A stretch of DNA of 64,000 nt, from the NCBI RefSeq assembly GCF_001458775.1, contig NZ_CZPZ01000036.1, positions 95,281 to 159,280 on the forward strand, read 5' to 3'. Made by a program: the position numbers and the translations under genes. The notes under the pieces are model-generated. The model was given only the letters and a program-made list of their open reading frames with translations, was not told the origin of the DNA and did no database searches. The DNA comes from Candidatus Nitrospira nitrificans (lineage in GTDB: Bacteria > Nitrospirota > Nitrospiria > Nitrospirales > Nitrospiraceae). The stretch's first letter is position 1. Each line of letters begins with the position of its first letter. Of the stretch, positions 9,409 through 18,914 are shown piece after piece.

Positions 9409-9834
9409 ATGAATATTAATCTCTCTCGGCGCCTGAAGGAAGCGGGCGGTTTGCTGTGTGTGCTGGCGGTCGCGGCGCTCCATGCCGACGAATCCGTGCT
9501 GGCGCAGAGCACCTCGGGCGCATCGAGTGTCCGGTCATTTAGTGGAGGAGTCTCTCCGCTGATTAGGTTCGGCGGCGGCAGTCTGTACATCGATAACCAG
9601 GGAACGCAAGGGTTCCTCTATGCACCGGCCCCCAACTTCCAGTCCTTTAACTTTCGCAATCCGACGACTGGACAGGCATGGAGTGGCGCGGTGATGACCT
9701 TCGGACCGCAACTATCTATCGGGCTTATCCAAGGCGCGAATCAGATAGGAAGCCCCACCGTGCTTCCGGGGCCGCCACGCGATACCGCTCCATTGCCTCC
9801 GATTGAGTCCGGGTTACTCGACGAGATGCCGTAG
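9409..9834 (+). CDS. Secreted hypothetical protein
   Basis: 141 residues. An N-terminal signal peptide (MNINLSRRLKEAGGLLCVLAV) with a likely AQ-S cleavage site is followed by a short Gly/Ser/Pro-rich, beta-prone region with no family I recognise. The ATG at 9409 has GGAG at seven bases; an ATG at 9388 gives a less convincing n-region. It is divergent from the TolC-type gene and converges on the M28 peptidase, so it stands alone. A hairpin at its stop may be its terminator. Confidence 0.65.
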   Translation: MNINLSRRLKEAGGLLCVLAVAALHADESVLAQSTSGASSVRSFSGGVSPLIRFGGGSLYIDNQGTQGFLYAPAPNFQSFNFRNPTTGQAWSGAVMTFGPQLSIGLIQGANQIGSPTVLPGPPRDTAPLPPIESGLLDEMP

Positions 9835-9872
9835 GCGGCGGTTTGACGAATGACGATCGCCGCCGGTCTTTT
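9834..9872 (+). terminator. Probable intrinsic terminator between convergent genes
   Basis: GGCGGCG (9834-9840) pairs with CGCCGCC (9858-9864) and is followed by GGTCTTTT. The loop is long (17 bases), so the terminator is moderate at best. Its position, exactly at the stop of the secreted protein gene and before the convergent M28 gene, supports the call. Confidence 0.5.
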
Positions 9873-9892
9873 GTGAAGCGATGTGCGGTCGC

Positions 9893-11452
9893 TCATGGCC
9901 CATAGGCCAGCTGCCAAGTCATGGCCAGCACATACCGAGCAGTGGCTGTGACGAGTCCTGGCTCGATGGTATCGGCGGTATCCGTCGGTTGGTGAAAGTG
10001 AGGATGCACCCCACCGCTCACCACGGTGACGGTCGGCACGGCTGCTTCTTTGAACGGCACATGGTCACCGCCGGGGAAGAATCCGTAGAGATCCAGTTTG
10101 TCGTGAATGCCTGCGGCTTTTCCTGCCGCGAGAGCGACTTCCTTCTCTAACCCTGTCACGCCGACGGTGAGTCGTCCGTTACCGACGCCCGCATGGTCGA
10201 TGTTGATCATGGCTCTTGTGGTATCGAGGGGAATGATCGGCCGGGAGGTATAGAGACGGGAGCCGAGCAGGTCACGCTCCTCGCCGCTAAATGAGATGAA
10301 CAGGATCGTTCGGGAAGGACGTGACTCAAGCTTGGCGAGGGCCCGGGCCACCTCCACGATGACTGCCGTTCCGGAAGCATTGTCATCCGCGCCGGGGAAC
10401 AGTAGCCCTCCTGGACGACCGAAGTGATCACGATGGGCTCCGATAATGACGGCCTCGGTTCCGGTTCCAGGAATCATTCCCAATACATTGACGAGGAGGC
10501 CTTCTTTTGTTGCGGTCTCCCAATGGAGCGAGGCATATCGGTCCGTGCGTGTGGCCTGTGATGAGGCTGCCTGGTTCAAATGTTCCTGAAGCGTGCGAAG
10601 GCGATCGGGAGCGGTTCCATTCGACTCGGTAAGTAGTTCTTGGGCGAGCGCGGTGTTGATCCAGGCGCCGGGAATGGCTTGATCGGGCGGCAACTGTCCG
10701 TAAAAGGCGCTGGGGCTCCCGGTCACGCCCCGGCGGATCTCATAGGGGTGGAGGAGAGGGCCGGTGGCCGTCAAATAGCCGAGCGCGCCGCGATTCCGCG
10801 CGAACCTCACCTTGTCGGCGTGGGTGACGGGGCGAGGATAATGCTCCGGCTTGCCCCGCAGGAACAGGACGATGCAATTGCTCACGTCGACGCCGGCATA
10901 GTCGTCGATGCCGTGAGTCGGATCGACAATGCCATATCCCACGAACACAATTTGACCTTGGATATCCGCGGAGGGCGAATCGAAGACGGGGAAGTAATCC
11001 GAGCCAAGAGTTTTGACAGTCAGATGATCTGTCGAGCCGACTCGCAATGTCGGCTCAGGTGCCATCAGGGAAGTGAAAATTGAGGTTGCCATCGCACCAG
11101 ATGAAGCACCGTTCTTTCCAGTGAAGAAAGGCACGACCAGTGAGTTATTGCCGACGAGGGGCAGCCGCAACCCGGCCGCGAGAAACTCTTGCGCTACCCA
11201 CTGTGCCGATCGCAGGTCATCAGCCGTGCCGCTTTGCCTTCCATTGAATACTGGTCCGCTGAGGGTTCGGATGTCTGCGAGCATCCGATCAGCCGAGAGC
11301 GATTCGATGGCGGCTTCGAGGCTCGTCTTCGATAACTGAGCCAGACTAGGCGGAGGCTGGAGTGTCAGCGCCAGCGCGGTACAGAACAGGATCCAAGAGC
11401 GCCAGATCTGCGTGGAGGGACGGACACGTTTCGATGGTGAGCGTTTGGTCAT
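9893..11452 (-). CDS. Secreted M28-family zinc aminopeptidase
   Basis: 519 residues. A basic n-region plus hydrophobic segment (IWRSWILFCTALALTL) forms a Sec signal ending near SLAQ. A middle region (about residues 140-260) looks like a PA-type insert. The C-terminal M28 catalytic domain shows the expected metal ligands: GAHRDHFG (about residue 338), GADDNASG, the acid SGEERDLLGS (about 387), an Asp in MINIDHAG, and a final His in HPHFHQPTDT (about 486). The family removes N-terminal amino acids from peptides, so this is probably a periplasmic or secreted peptide scavenger; the exact specificity is not readable. It is divergent from the 84-residue gene at 11605. Confidence 0.9.
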   Translation of the reverse strand: MTKRSPSKRVRPSTQIWRSWILFCTALALTLQPPPSLAQLSKTSLEAAIESLSADRMLADIRTLSGPVFNGRQSGTADDLRSAQWVAQEFLAAGLRLPLVGNNSLVVPFFTGKNGASSGAMATSIFTSLMAPEPTLRVGSTDHLTVKTLGSDYFPVFDSPSADIQGQIVFVGYGIVDPTHGIDDYAGVDVSNCIVLFLRGKPEHYPRPVTHADKVRFARNRGALGYLTATGPLLHPYEIRRGVTGSPSAFYGQLPPDQAIPGAWINTALAQELLTESNGTAPDRLRTLQEHLNQAASSQATRTDRYASLHWETATKEGLLVNVLGMIPGTGTEAVIIGAHRDHFGRPGGLLFPGADDNASGTAVIVEVARALAKLESRPSRTILFISFSGEERDLLGSRLYTSRPIIPLDTTRAMINIDHAGVGNGRLTVGVTGLEKEVALAAGKAAGIHDKLDLYGFFPGGDHVPFKEAAVPTVTVVSGGVHPHFHQPTDTADTIEPGLVTATARYVLAMTWQLAYGP

Positions 11453-11604
11453 ATCAAACCATTGCGTTTATGCGGGCGATCATAGCACAGTGGACGAGGC
11501 GGCTTGCAGAGCTGCATTGAGCCCAGGTAGTATTCATGCAGCAGTGAGCGCGATCGGTTCAGCGCCGGAAAGAATGAACACGTCACTCGGTGATGGAGTG
11601 AATA

Positions 11605-11859
11605 ATGGCAGGCGGTGAATCAGGAAAAGGCTTGTACGATCATTTGTACCGGCGATTTTTCGAGCAACGTGACAGCCATGACGGTTATTCGTTTCAGGAA
11701 GCTCCCGGCGGCAGCGCCCCGACGCCGGCGGTGACATTTGCACAGAAACTGCGGTGGTGGATCTGGAACCGGGGTCAACGGAGAAAGAAGATTTTGGCCG
11801 AGCGGGACCGGTTGCAGCGCGAGATTCTTCAAATTAAGAAGTCAGGAAGCTCACAGTAG
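11605..11859 (+). CDS. Small hypothetical protein
   Basis: 84 residues, unknown. The N-terminal part is polar; the C-terminal third is strongly basic and helical (WWIWNRGQRRKKILAERDRLQREILQIKK) and could form a short coiled coil or bind nucleic acid or the membrane surface. A TGGAG lies ahead of the ATG. The next gene starts within its stop codon (TAGTG), so both are translated together. No similarity comes to mind. Confidence 0.6.
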   Translation: MAGGESGKGLYDHLYRRFFEQRDSHDGYSFQEAPGGSAPTPAVTFAQKLRWWIWNRGQRRKKILAERDRLQREILQIKKSGSSQ

Positions 11860-12668
11860 TGCGGGTACTACGGGTACTATCGGTGTCGAAGAAATCTCGC
11901 ATATATTCTGTCATCAGGCGTGCTCGGGCCGGGCTCTTCGCTTTCTTGGCGGCCGGCCTTGTCATGGGGGGCCTCCCTAGTTACGGAGTTCAGAATGAAA
12001 CGCAGGAAGAAAAGGCCGTCAATCTAAAGAATCAAGCGACGGGCGGACTTTTCAAGAAGTGGACATTCGATCAGGAGCCACTCAATACGTTGCCTCGCGG
12101 GTTCGTGAAAGAAGTGACGACCGATGAGCCGCTTGGGGAATGGATCGTCCAAGGGCATGCGGCGGCGCCTTCTCCTCCGCAAGCCCTTACAGGCTCCTCG
12201 ACCTGTGCTCAGAGTTGTTACCAGCTTCTATTGGTCGAGGGAATGCAGTATGAATATCCTGACTTGAGTGTTCGATTTCATACGCCGGAAAGGGGCGTTG
12301 GATCAGGCGGGGTTGTCTTGGGGGTGCGTGACGCAAGGAATTTTTATACTGCGCTCGTCGACCCCCTCTCGAGACAAGTTCGATTTGTCCGGTTCTCTGA
12401 CGGACTTGCAACGGTTCTCGGTCAAGCGCCGGTCAATCTGAAACCGGTTGAGTGGCATTCTCTCAGGGTGCAGCGGAATACCATCATCAGCAAGGATTTT
12501 ATCGAGGTGTTTGTGGATGGAACGCTCATCCTGTCTATTGAAGACCAGGCGTTTGGGTTGGGGCAGGTGGGGTTAGTCATTGCTGGGACATCGACGATGT
12601 GGTTCGATAGCTTTCATGCTGTTCCTCTCTTCTCTCACCGGCCACTTTCCGCCCCACCGGCCTATTAA
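11859..12668 (+). CDS. Secreted/anchored LamG- or DUF1080-like protein
   Basis: 269 residues. One hydrophobic segment near the N-terminus (AGLFAFLAAGLVMGGLPSYG) behaves as a signal peptide or anchor. The rest is beta-rich and resembles concanavalin-like/3-keto-disaccharide hydrolase (DUF1080) folds: GGVVLGVRDARNFYTALVDP, then a VEWHSLRVQRN strand and a FGLGQVGLVIAGTSTMWFDSFHA ending. Such domains bind or hydrolyse glycans, but the catalytic residues are not recognisable here. The GTG start overlaps the stop of the preceding gene; an alternative GTG lies at 11883. A 264-bp gap follows. Confidence 0.6.
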   Translation: MRVLRVLSVSKKSRIYSVIRRARAGLFAFLAAGLVMGGLPSYGVQNETQEEKAVNLKNQATGGLFKKWTFDQEPLNTLPRGFVKEVTTDEPLGEWIVQGHAAAPSPPQALTGSSTCAQSCYQLLLVEGMQYEYPDLSVRFHTPERGVGSGGVVLGVRDARNFYTALVDPLSRQVRFVRFSDGLATVLGQAPVNLKPVEWHSLRVQRNTIISKDFIEVFVDGTLILSIEDQAFGLGQVGLVIAGTSTMWFDSFHAVPLFSHRPLSAPPAY

Positions 12669-12932
12669 CCGTGGTTCACCGTCGTGCTGGTTTGGCCTCA
12701 AACTTGCTTTTTCTCGTCTGTCTGGAGTAACCTAGGCCCACCGGTGCGCTAAAGGCCTGGCAAGACCGGTGTTGAAAGTGACAAGGCCTGAATAGATGTT
12801 GTTATTGGGCCAGCCCGGGAATCTGATCGGAAGCCAGAGCTAAGCCGCCGCTGTGTTGACGTCTTCGGCCCATTCCTTCCTCGTTGCTTTCTCGAGTCCA
12901 AGACAACATCATTGTGTCAAAGGAGGAGTCCG
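12669..12932 (+). other. Gene-free leader region upstream of the RRM gene
   Basis: No convincing ORF, tRNA or known riboswitch is seen in these 264 bases. GC-rich, self-complementary stretches (AAGGCCTGGC... and ...CCAGCCCGGG) suggest a structured 5' leader. RRM genes of this type are often controlled through long leaders, but that is inference here. Confidence 0.35.
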
Positions 12933-13232
12933 ATGGGTGCGAAGATTTATGTCGGTGGGTTACCGTATTCAACAACCGAGCAACAGCTGAGCGATCTGTT
13001 TGCGGCGCATGGGGCCGTTGCCTCGGCGCGGATTATTACGGATAAGTTCACCGGGCAGTCTCGAGGATTTGGGTTTGTCGAAATGTCGTCTGATGCTGAA
13101 GCGCAAGCGGCGATTACCGCTTTGAACGGCACGCCACTCGGTGGCCGTACGTTAACGGTGAACGAAGCGCGTCCTCAGGAACCCCGTTCAGGTGGAGGGG
13201 GGCGCGGTGGATTCGGAGGCGGTCGCGGGTAA
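12933..13232 (+). CDS. Single-RRM RNA-binding protein
   Basis: 99 residues: one RNA-recognition motif with RNP2 (IYVGGL) and RNP1 (RGFGFVEM), followed by a Gly/Arg-rich tail (SGGGGRGGFGGGRG). This is the layout of bacterial glycine-rich RRM proteins that are often cold- or stress-induced and bind single-stranded RNA. The start is fixed by AAGGAGG five to six bases before the ATG. A 264-base untranslated stretch precedes it and a strong terminator follows, so it is a monocistronic unit. Confidence 0.93.
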   Translation: MGAKIYVGGLPYSTTEQQLSDLFAAHGAVASARIITDKFTGQSRGFGFVEMSSDAEAQAAITALNGTPLGGRTLTVNEARPQEPRSGGGGRGGFGGGRG

Positions 13233-13257
13233 CGTCAAATTTGTTTTCTTGCGATAA

Positions 13258-13294
13258 GGGCTGCCGGGAGTTCCCGGCAGCCCTTTTTGCTTTT
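13258..13294 (+). terminator. Strong Rho-independent terminator after the RRM gene
   Basis: GGGCTGCCGGGA (13258) pairs with TCCCGGCAGCCC, giving a near-perfect 12-bp GC-rich stem with a tiny loop, followed directly by TTTTTGCTTTT. It lies 26 bases after the RRM stop codon. This is the clearest intrinsic terminator in the window. Confidence 0.93.
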
Positions 13295-13364
13295 GATCGC
13301 GCCGACGTCAAGAGATATGCATGAGTACGAGGATGCCCGTCCGCAATGATTCAGAGGGGGGACC

Positions 13365-15362
13365 GTGCCGCCCTTTAAGCTAGAGGCTCCCTTTAAAGCC
13401 TGTGGGGATCAGCCGGAAGCCATCGCCAGGCTGACCGCTGGAGTGCTGTCCGGGAAGAGACACCAAGTATTGCTTGGGGTGACGGGGTCCGGCAAGACCT
13501 TCACGATGGCAAATCTCATCGAGCGTGTCCAGAAGCCGACGCTCGTGCTGGTCCACAACAAGACCTTAGCCGGCCAACTCTATCAGGAGTTCAAGCAGTT
13601 TTTCCCCCATAATGCGGTCGAGTACTTCGTGAGTTATTACGATTATTATCAACCGGAAGCCTATATCCCGCAGAGCGACACGTATATCGCGAAGGATGCC
13701 TCCATCAATGACGCCATTGATCAAATGCGCCACTCCGCCACGACCGAGCTCTTGCAACGAAACGACGTGCTGATCGTGTCCTCCGTGTCTTGTATCTATG
13801 GGCTTGGGTCGCCGGAGGTCTACCATGACATGCTGATTTATTTGGAGGAAGGCGTCGAGACGAAACGAGAAAAGATCTTATCGAAACTGGTGGAGATCCA
13901 ATACGAGCGCAATGATGTGGATTTTCATCGAGGGACGTTTCGGGCGCGGGGAGACGTGATCGAGATTTTCCCTGCCTCATCCGAGGCGAAGTCGGTGCGC
14001 ATCGAGCTGTTTGGAGACGTGGTGGATGCGATTCATGAAATCGATCCACTCACCGGGAAATCGCTCGGCAAGCTTCCCAAGATCGCGATCTATCCGAATA
14101 CCCATTATCTCATTGCTCCGGATCGGTATGAGCGGGCCATTACCGGCATCGAGGAAGAACTCGACGAACGCGTCGCGTATTTCAGAAAAGCGGGACGTCT
14201 GATGGAAGCCCAACGCATTGAGCAGCGCACCAAGTTCGACCTGGAGATGATCCGAGCCATGGGCTATTGCCATGGAATCGAGAATTATTCACGCCATCTC
14301 AGCGGGCGGAAGTCGGGTGAGTCGCCTCCCACGTTGCTGGATTACTTTCCGAAGGATTTTCTGCTGATCATCGATGAGTCTCACGCGATGGTTCCTCAAG
14401 TCGGCGGGATGTATGAGGGAGATTACTCCAGGAAACGGACGCTGGTAGAGTATGGATTCCGACTGCCGTCGGCGGTCGACAACCGCCCATTGAAATTTTC
14501 AGAGTTCGAGCGTTGTCTCGATCAGGTGGTGTATGTGTCCGCAACACCGGGTAGCTATGAATTAGAGCATGCGGGCGGTGATGTGGTTGAACAGATCGTT
14601 CGCCCGACCGGTTTGATGGATCCGCGAATCGAAGTCGTGCCGGCCAAGGGTCAGGTGGACCATCTCCTCGGGCAAGTCCGCGCGGAGGTCGCCAAAGGCG
14701 GCAGGGTTCTCGTGACCACCTTGACGAAGCGGATGGCGGAAGATTTGACCGAGTATTACCACGACTTGAAAGTCCATGTTCGCTATTTGCACTCCGATAT
14801 TAAGACACTCGAACGAACTGAGATCATCCGCGATCTCCGACGCGGAGTGTTTGACGTGCTGGTGGGGATCAATTTACTTCGCGAAGGGCTTGATCTTCCC
14901 GAAGTGAGCCTGGTCGCCATTCTTGATGCCGATAAGGAGGGGTACCTACGCTCGTATCGCGCGCTGATTCAAACAGCCGGGCGAGCCGCACGCCATCTCG
15001 AAGGACGGGTGATTTTTTACGGAGATATGGTGACGGATTCGATGAAGCAGGCGATCGAGGAAACGAACCGACGTCGCGAGATTCAAGCCGAGTATAACCG
15101 AGTGCATGGCATCACCCCGGTCGGAATTACGAAAGGTATTCCTTCTCTTGAGTATGCGGTGGCCGACATGGATTATGCCCGGTTGGACCTTGCAGCGGAG
15201 TCGATCGAACAGTACGGCAGTTCGGAATCAACGGATCAGCTCATCGAACGCCTCGAGTCAGACATGAAAGCCGCCGCCAAAGAATTGGCCTTTGAGCAGG
15301 CTGCGGAGCTACGCAACCGCATTCGATCGCTTCGGCTTCAAGCGTTGAACGCAAAATCCTAA
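13365..15362 (+). CDS. uvrB: Excinuclease ABC subunit B
   Basis: 665 residues, the usual UvrB length. It is the helicase-like protein that loads onto damaged DNA after UvrA and recruits UvrC. Seen: Walker [10 protein letters not shown], the beta-hairpin region [18 protein letters not shown] that probes the strands, the DESH box, helicase motif V/VI ([25 protein letters not shown] and QTAGRAARH), and a C-terminal UVR domain ([18 protein letters not shown]) that contacts UvrC. GTG start preceded by GAGGGGGGACC. Its stop overlaps the end of the convergent DUF4321 gene by four bases. Confidence 0.97.
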   Translation: MPPFKLEAPFKACGDQPEAIARLTAGVLSGKRHQVLLGVTGSGKTFTMANLIERVQKPTLVLVHNKTLAGQLYQEFKQFFPHNAVEYFVSYYDYYQPEAYIPQSDTYIAKDASINDAIDQMRHSATTELLQRNDVLIVSSVSCIYGLGSPEVYHDMLIYLEEGVETKREKILSKLVEIQYERNDVDFHRGTFRARGDVIEIFPASSEAKSVRIELFGDVVDAIHEIDPLTGKSLGKLPKIAIYPNTHYLIAPDRYERAITGIEEELDERVAYFRKAGRLMEAQRIEQRTKFDLEMIRAMGYCHGIENYSRHLSGRKSGESPPTLLDYFPKDFLLIIDESHAMVPQVGGMYEGDYSRKRTLVEYGFRLPSAVDNRPLKFSEFERCLDQVVYVSATPGSYELEHAGGDVVEQIVRPTGLMDPRIEVVPAKGQVDHLLGQVRAEVAKGGRVLVTTLTKRMAEDLTEYYHDLKVHVRYLHSDIKTLERTEIIRDLRRGVFDVLVGINLLREGLDLPEVSLVAILDADKEGYLRSYRALIQTAGRAARHLEGRVIFYGDMVTDSMKQAIEETNRRREIQAEYNRVHGITPVGITKGIPSLEYAVADMDYARLDLAAESIEQYGSSESTDQLIERLESDMKAAAKELAFEQAAELRNRIRSLRLQALNAKS

Positions 15363-15619
15363 ACGTGTTTGTAGAGGTAGATGCCGATGAACATCCCAAG
15401 GATGCTCAGAATATTGACTTTAATATTGAATCCTAAGACCAGCTTGATGAGGACAAGGTCGATGGTGAGCGGGGGACTGATGCCGGGATTGAAGTTCGTT
15501 GCGAAAATGCTTTGGATGGTGCCTTGAGGTGCCATGACGTGGAGAATCTCCCCGAGTATGCCGCCAAGGAGCCCTCCGATTAACACGAAGATGATCAAAA
15601 CCCAGGGTGATTTTCTCAC
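15359..15619 (-). CDS. DUF4321 small membrane protein
   Basis: 86 residues. An N-terminal Gly-rich hydrophobic helix ([20 protein letters not shown]) and a C-terminal helix ([14 protein letters not shown]) flank a short loop containing [19 protein letters not shown]. This matches DUF4321, found mostly in Firmicutes, deltaproteobacteria and Nitrospirota, with no known role. The start is a GTG. It overlaps uvrB tail-to-tail by four bases and is divergent from ffh. Confidence 0.75.
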   Translation of the reverse strand: MRKSPWVLIIFVLIGGLLGGILGEILHVMAPQGTIQSIFATNFNPGISPPLTIDLVLIKLVLGFNIKVNILSILGMFIGIYLYKHV

Positions 15620-15730
15620 GCGGCCACTCTTCTTTCCTTATGAGTTTCCGTACGTGGGTATTCGGTGGCTGAAGGGCACCATATCCGAAGGTTTTCGGCA
15701 TGTCAATAAAACTACTGACTTGGGATCATC

Positions 15731-15759
15731 TTGACTTGCCTTGCTTGGTCCGATACACT
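15731..15759 (+). promoter_or_regulatory. Sigma-70-type promoter for ffh
   Basis: TTGACT (15731-15736), a 17-base spacer, then TACACT (15754-15759). It lies about 90 bases ahead of the ffh ATG in the divergent gap with the DUF4321 gene and would drive ffh and possibly the rpsP operon. Confidence 0.6.
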
Positions 15760-15848
15760 CCCCGATGCTCTTTTCCAAGGATTTTCGAGGCGATCGGAGG
15801 TCTCGTGCAAGGCTTCGATGGCCTCTTTCTTTGTGGTGATACGGCGTC

Positions 15849-17195
15849 ATGCTTGATGGGTTGAGCGATAAGTTTGAGAAAATTCTGAAGAAACTCCGAG
15901 GGCAGGGTGTGCTCACGGAGCAGAACATCACGGAAGCGTTGAAAGACGTGCGGTTTGCGCTTCTTGAAGCAGACGTCAACTTCAAGATCGTCAAAGAATT
16001 CATCGATCGCGTCCGTCAAAAGGCGGTCGGCCAGGAAGTCTTGCAGAGTCTGACTCCCGGGCATCAGGTCGTCAAAGTCGTGTGGGATGAACTCAGGGCG
16101 ATGATGGGGCATGAGCGGGCGGGACTTGCCCTGAGCTCAATGCCCCCAACCATCCTGATGATGGTTGGGTTGCAAGGAGCCGGAAAGACGACGGCCAGCG
16201 GCAAGCTGGCGCGTCTGTTCAAGAATCAAGGCAAGCGAGTGCTTTTGGTTGCCGCCGACCCGCGTCGCCCTGCGGCCGGTGAACAACTGAGTGCTCTCGG
16301 TCGGGATCTTGGAGTGGAGGTTCATCGCGCGGATCACGGTCAGGCTTCTCAAGCGGATGTGGTGCGAATCTGCCGTGCGGGGGTCGAGCGGGGGCGCGAT
16401 CAGGGTTTTGACCTCATTATCCTGGATACCGGAGGTCGACTGCATATCGACGACGAACTCATGGACGAGCTTGTCGCCGTGAAAACAGCGGTGTCCCCTC
16501 ATGAGGTGTTGTTGGTTGCCGACGCGATGACGGGGCAAGATGCGGTGACCATGGCCGGCCAGTTTGATCAGAAGGTCGGGCTGACCGGCGTTATTCTGAC
16601 CAAGGTTGAAGGGGATGCGCGCGGAGGGGCGGTCTTGTCGATTCGGGCCGCAACCGGCAAGCCCATCAAGTTTCTCGGTGTCGGGGAAAAGCTGGATGCG
16701 CTGGAGCCGTTTCATCCGGACCGGATGGCTTCCCGCATTCTTGGGATGGGCGATGTGTTGTCGCTCATTGAGAAAGCTCAGGAAAGCATCACTCGGGAGC
16801 AGGCGGAGGAAGCTCAGAAGCGGCTCACCAGCAATACTTTCACCCTGGAAGATTTTCGAGCTCAGCTCGGCCAGATGAGCCGCATGGGTTCGTTCGAGCA
16901 GATTCTTGGCATGCTCCCGGGTGGGCAAAAACTCAAGCACGCGATCGAAGGCGACAAGCCGGAGCGAGAGATCGGTCGCGTGGTAGCCGTGATCGATTCG
17001 ATGACCCCGCGAGAACGCCGCGATCATACGATTATCAACGGGAGTCGGAAGAAGCGGATCGCTCGTGGCAGCGGCACGACGGTGCAGGATGTGAACCGTC
17101 TGATCAAGCAGTTTTTGTCCGCGAAGAAGCTGGCGAAGGCGATGACCGGTGCAGGAGGGCGTCGACAGCTCGCCCAGCTCATGCGCTCGATGTGA
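15849..17195 (+). CDS. ffh: Signal recognition particle protein (SRP54/Ffh)
   Basis: 448 residues: N domain (about 1-85), GTPase G domain with G1 GLQGAGKTT, and C-terminal Met-rich M domain (MSRMGSFEQILGMLPGG ... SGTTVQDVNRLIKQF) that binds SRP RNA and signal sequences. It targets nascent inner-membrane proteins to FtsY and the Sec translocon. Three G-domain motifs are unusual: DPRRPAA where DTxRxAA is typical, DTGGRL instead of DTAGRL, and TKVEGDARGG instead of TKxDGDARGG. The last replaces the Asp that usually reads the guanine base. Length and the rest of the sequence are normal. The rpsP operon starts 108 bases later. Confidence 0.97.
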   Translation: MLDGLSDKFEKILKKLRGQGVLTEQNITEALKDVRFALLEADVNFKIVKEFIDRVRQKAVGQEVLQSLTPGHQVVKVVWDELRAMMGHERAGLALSSMPPTILMMVGLQGAGKTTASGKLARLFKNQGKRVLLVAADPRRPAAGEQLSALGRDLGVEVHRADHGQASQADVVRICRAGVERGRDQGFDLIILDTGGRLHIDDELMDELVAVKTAVSPHEVLLVADAMTGQDAVTMAGQFDQKVGLTGVILTKVEGDARGGAVLSIRAATGKPIKFLGVGEKLDALEPFHPDRMASRILGMGDVLSLIEKAQESITREQAEEAQKRLTSNTFTLEDFRAQLGQMSRMGSFEQILGMLPGGQKLKHAIEGDKPEREIGRVVAVIDSMTPRERRDHTIINGSRKKRIARGSGTTVQDVNRLIKQFLSAKKLAKAMTGAGGRRQLAQLMRSM

Positions 17196-17303
17196 GGGAA
17201 CGCCGTCGGCTGTCCGTGAATGGCTTTCAGCTACGTGGGCTGCAAGCAAAGTTTGGCATGAAGAAGCTGACAGCTGTCGGCACACTTATTTAAGGAGGAC
17301 GTT

Positions 17304-17597
17304 GTGGCTGTACATTTGAGACTGGCTCGAACAGGACGACATAAACGACCGATGTATCGAGTGGTGGCCGCCGATTCGCGGAAAGCACGTGACGGCCGGT
17401 TTTTGGAGATCCTTGGGATTTTTGACCCGTTGAAAGAAGCCGGCATGCCGGAGTTGAAACAGGAACGTGTCCTGACCTGGCTGAGGCACGGCGCTCAACC
17501 CACGGTGACCGTGCGGACGTTGCTGCGCCGGGCAGGAGTCTGGAAGCAGTTTGAGGCTGAAAAAGCCGCGCAGAAAAAAGCCCCTGCAAAATCCTGA
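17304..17597 (+). CDS. rpsP: 30S ribosomal protein S16
   Basis: 97 residues. The N-terminal VHLRLARTGRHKRPMYRVVAADSRKARDGRFLEILG block is diagnostic of bS16, which helps assemble the 30S central region. GTG start with AAGGAGG seven bases ahead. First gene of the conserved rpsP-rimM-trmD-rplS operon; rimM begins seven bases after its stop. The C-terminal extension is Lys/Ala-rich. Confidence 0.98.
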   Translation: MAVHLRLARTGRHKRPMYRVVAADSRKARDGRFLEILGIFDPLKEAGMPELKQERVLTWLRHGAQPTVTVRTLLRRAGVWKQFEAEKAAQKKAPAKS

Positions 17598-17604
17598 TCT
17601 CGTG

Positions 17605-18123
17605 ATGGCGAATCAGTTGGAAACCGTGACGGTGGGACTGATTGAACGGGCCTTTGGCGTCAGAGGAGAAGTGAAGGTTCGGCCACTGTCCGATGTCCCT
17701 GGTCGGTTTGAAGGGCTAAGAAGTGTGAGCCTCCTCGCAAGGAACGGTCAAACCTTGGAGACCAGCGTCACCCATGTGAGGCGGGTAGCGGCTGGATTCA
17801 TTCTTGGATTGACTGGTGTGACCACGCCGGAGGCAGCGAGTCTCTGGCGGGGCGGATTCATACGGACGGTTCGAGGGGCCGTGCCCGAGCTTCCGGAGGG
17901 GCAATACTATGAGTGCGATCTCATCGGTCTGGCTGTCTCTACCCAGGAGGGTCGGCCGATCGGTGTGCTGGAAGAGATTTTGGATGTGCCGGGAAACCCC
18001 GTCTTTGTTGTTCGCCAAGGAGCCAAGGAAATCTTGATCCCCGCCGCGAAAGAATTGGTGAGCGCCGTCGACATGGCAGCTCGCACGATGACCGTCCGGC
18101 TGATCGACGGATTGGGTGAGTAG
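17605..18123 (+). CDS. rimM: Ribosome maturation factor RimM
   Basis: 172 residues. RimM binds S19 and assists maturation of the 30S head. The N-terminal domain shows TVGLIERAFGVRGEVKVRPLSDVPGRF, and the C-terminal PRC-barrel domain shows QYYECDLIGLAVSTQEG and ILIPAAKELV. The ATG at 17605 sits seven bases past the rpsP stop; the longer frame to 17551 would lie inside rpsP. Between rpsP and trmD, as in most bacteria. Confidence 0.96.
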   Translation: MANQLETVTVGLIERAFGVRGEVKVRPLSDVPGRFEGLRSVSLLARNGQTLETSVTHVRRVAAGFILGLTGVTTPEAASLWRGGFIRTVRGAVPELPEGQYYECDLIGLAVSTQEGRPIGVLEEILDVPGNPVFVVRQGAKEILIPAAKELVSAVDMAARTMTVRLIDGLGE

Positions 18124-18124
18124 C

Positions 18125-18910
18125 ATGTTGCGGTTCGATGTGCTGACATTGTTTCCTGACATGTTCGCTCCGGTCCTGTCTCACAGCATGCTCAAACGAG
18201 GGCAAGACAAGGGGCTGCTTACCGTGAAGGTGCACAATTTGCGAGACTTCACGGTGGATCGTCATAAAGTGGTCGATGATATGCCGTATGGAGGCGGGGC
18301 CGGCATGGTCATGAAGGCCCAGCCGATTCTTCTTGCGGTTGCGGCGATCCGAGAGCAAGCGCAGGCTTGCGGGGAAGACATCCGGATGATATTTCCGACT
18401 CCTCATGGGCGGCCTTTCACGCAAGACTATGCGCAGCAGTTGGCGGGTGAGCGTCGCCGAATCGTCATTCTGTGCGGGCACTATGAGGGAGTCGATGAGC
18501 GTGTCCGCACGGCGCTGGTTCCGGAGGAAGTCTCACTCGGAGATTATGTGTTGACCGGAGGTGAGTTGCCGGCGCTCGTATTGATCGATGCAGCGGCCAG
18601 ACTCGTTCCCGGCGTCTTGGGCGACCCAAGTTCTGTCTTGGAAGAATCGTTTTCAGACTCGTTGCTGGAGTATCCGCAGTACACGAGGCCGGCGGAGATT
18701 GGAGGAATCAGCGTGCCCGATGTGTTGCTCTCGGGCCATCATGAGGCCATTCGGTTGTGGCGTCGAAAGCAAGCGTTGCGTAGCACATATGTACGACGTC
18801 CCGATCTTCTGCAAGGTCGGATGTTCACGAGGGAAGATCAACAGTTATTGGATGAATTGATGCGCGAAGGCCTTTTGACGGCCCCGACATCATGCCGGGA
18901 GGAGGAGTAA
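18125..18910 (+). CDS. trmD: tRNA (guanine-N1-)-methyltransferase
   Basis: 261 residues. TrmD makes m1G37 in tRNAs reading CNN and some other codons and prevents +1 frameshifting. Diagnostic blocks: [12 protein letters not shown] at the start, [13 protein letters not shown], and the SPOUT trefoil-knot SAM site [13 protein letters not shown] plus [14 protein letters not shown]. The ATG at 18125 follows the rimM stop by one base; an in-frame GTG at 18116 is an alternative. The rplS gene follows within four bases. Confidence 0.97.
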   Translation: MLRFDVLTLFPDMFAPVLSHSMLKRGQDKGLLTVKVHNLRDFTVDRHKVVDDMPYGGGAGMVMKAQPILLAVAAIREQAQACGEDIRMIFPTPHGRPFTQDYAQQLAGERRRIVILCGHYEGVDERVRTALVPEEVSLGDYVLTGGELPALVLIDAAARLVPGVLGDPSSVLEESFSDSLLEYPQYTRPAEIGGISVPDVLLSGHHEAIRLWRRKQALRSTYVRRPDLLQGRMFTREDQQLLDELMREGLLTAPTSCREEE

Positions 18911-18914
18911 GTCC

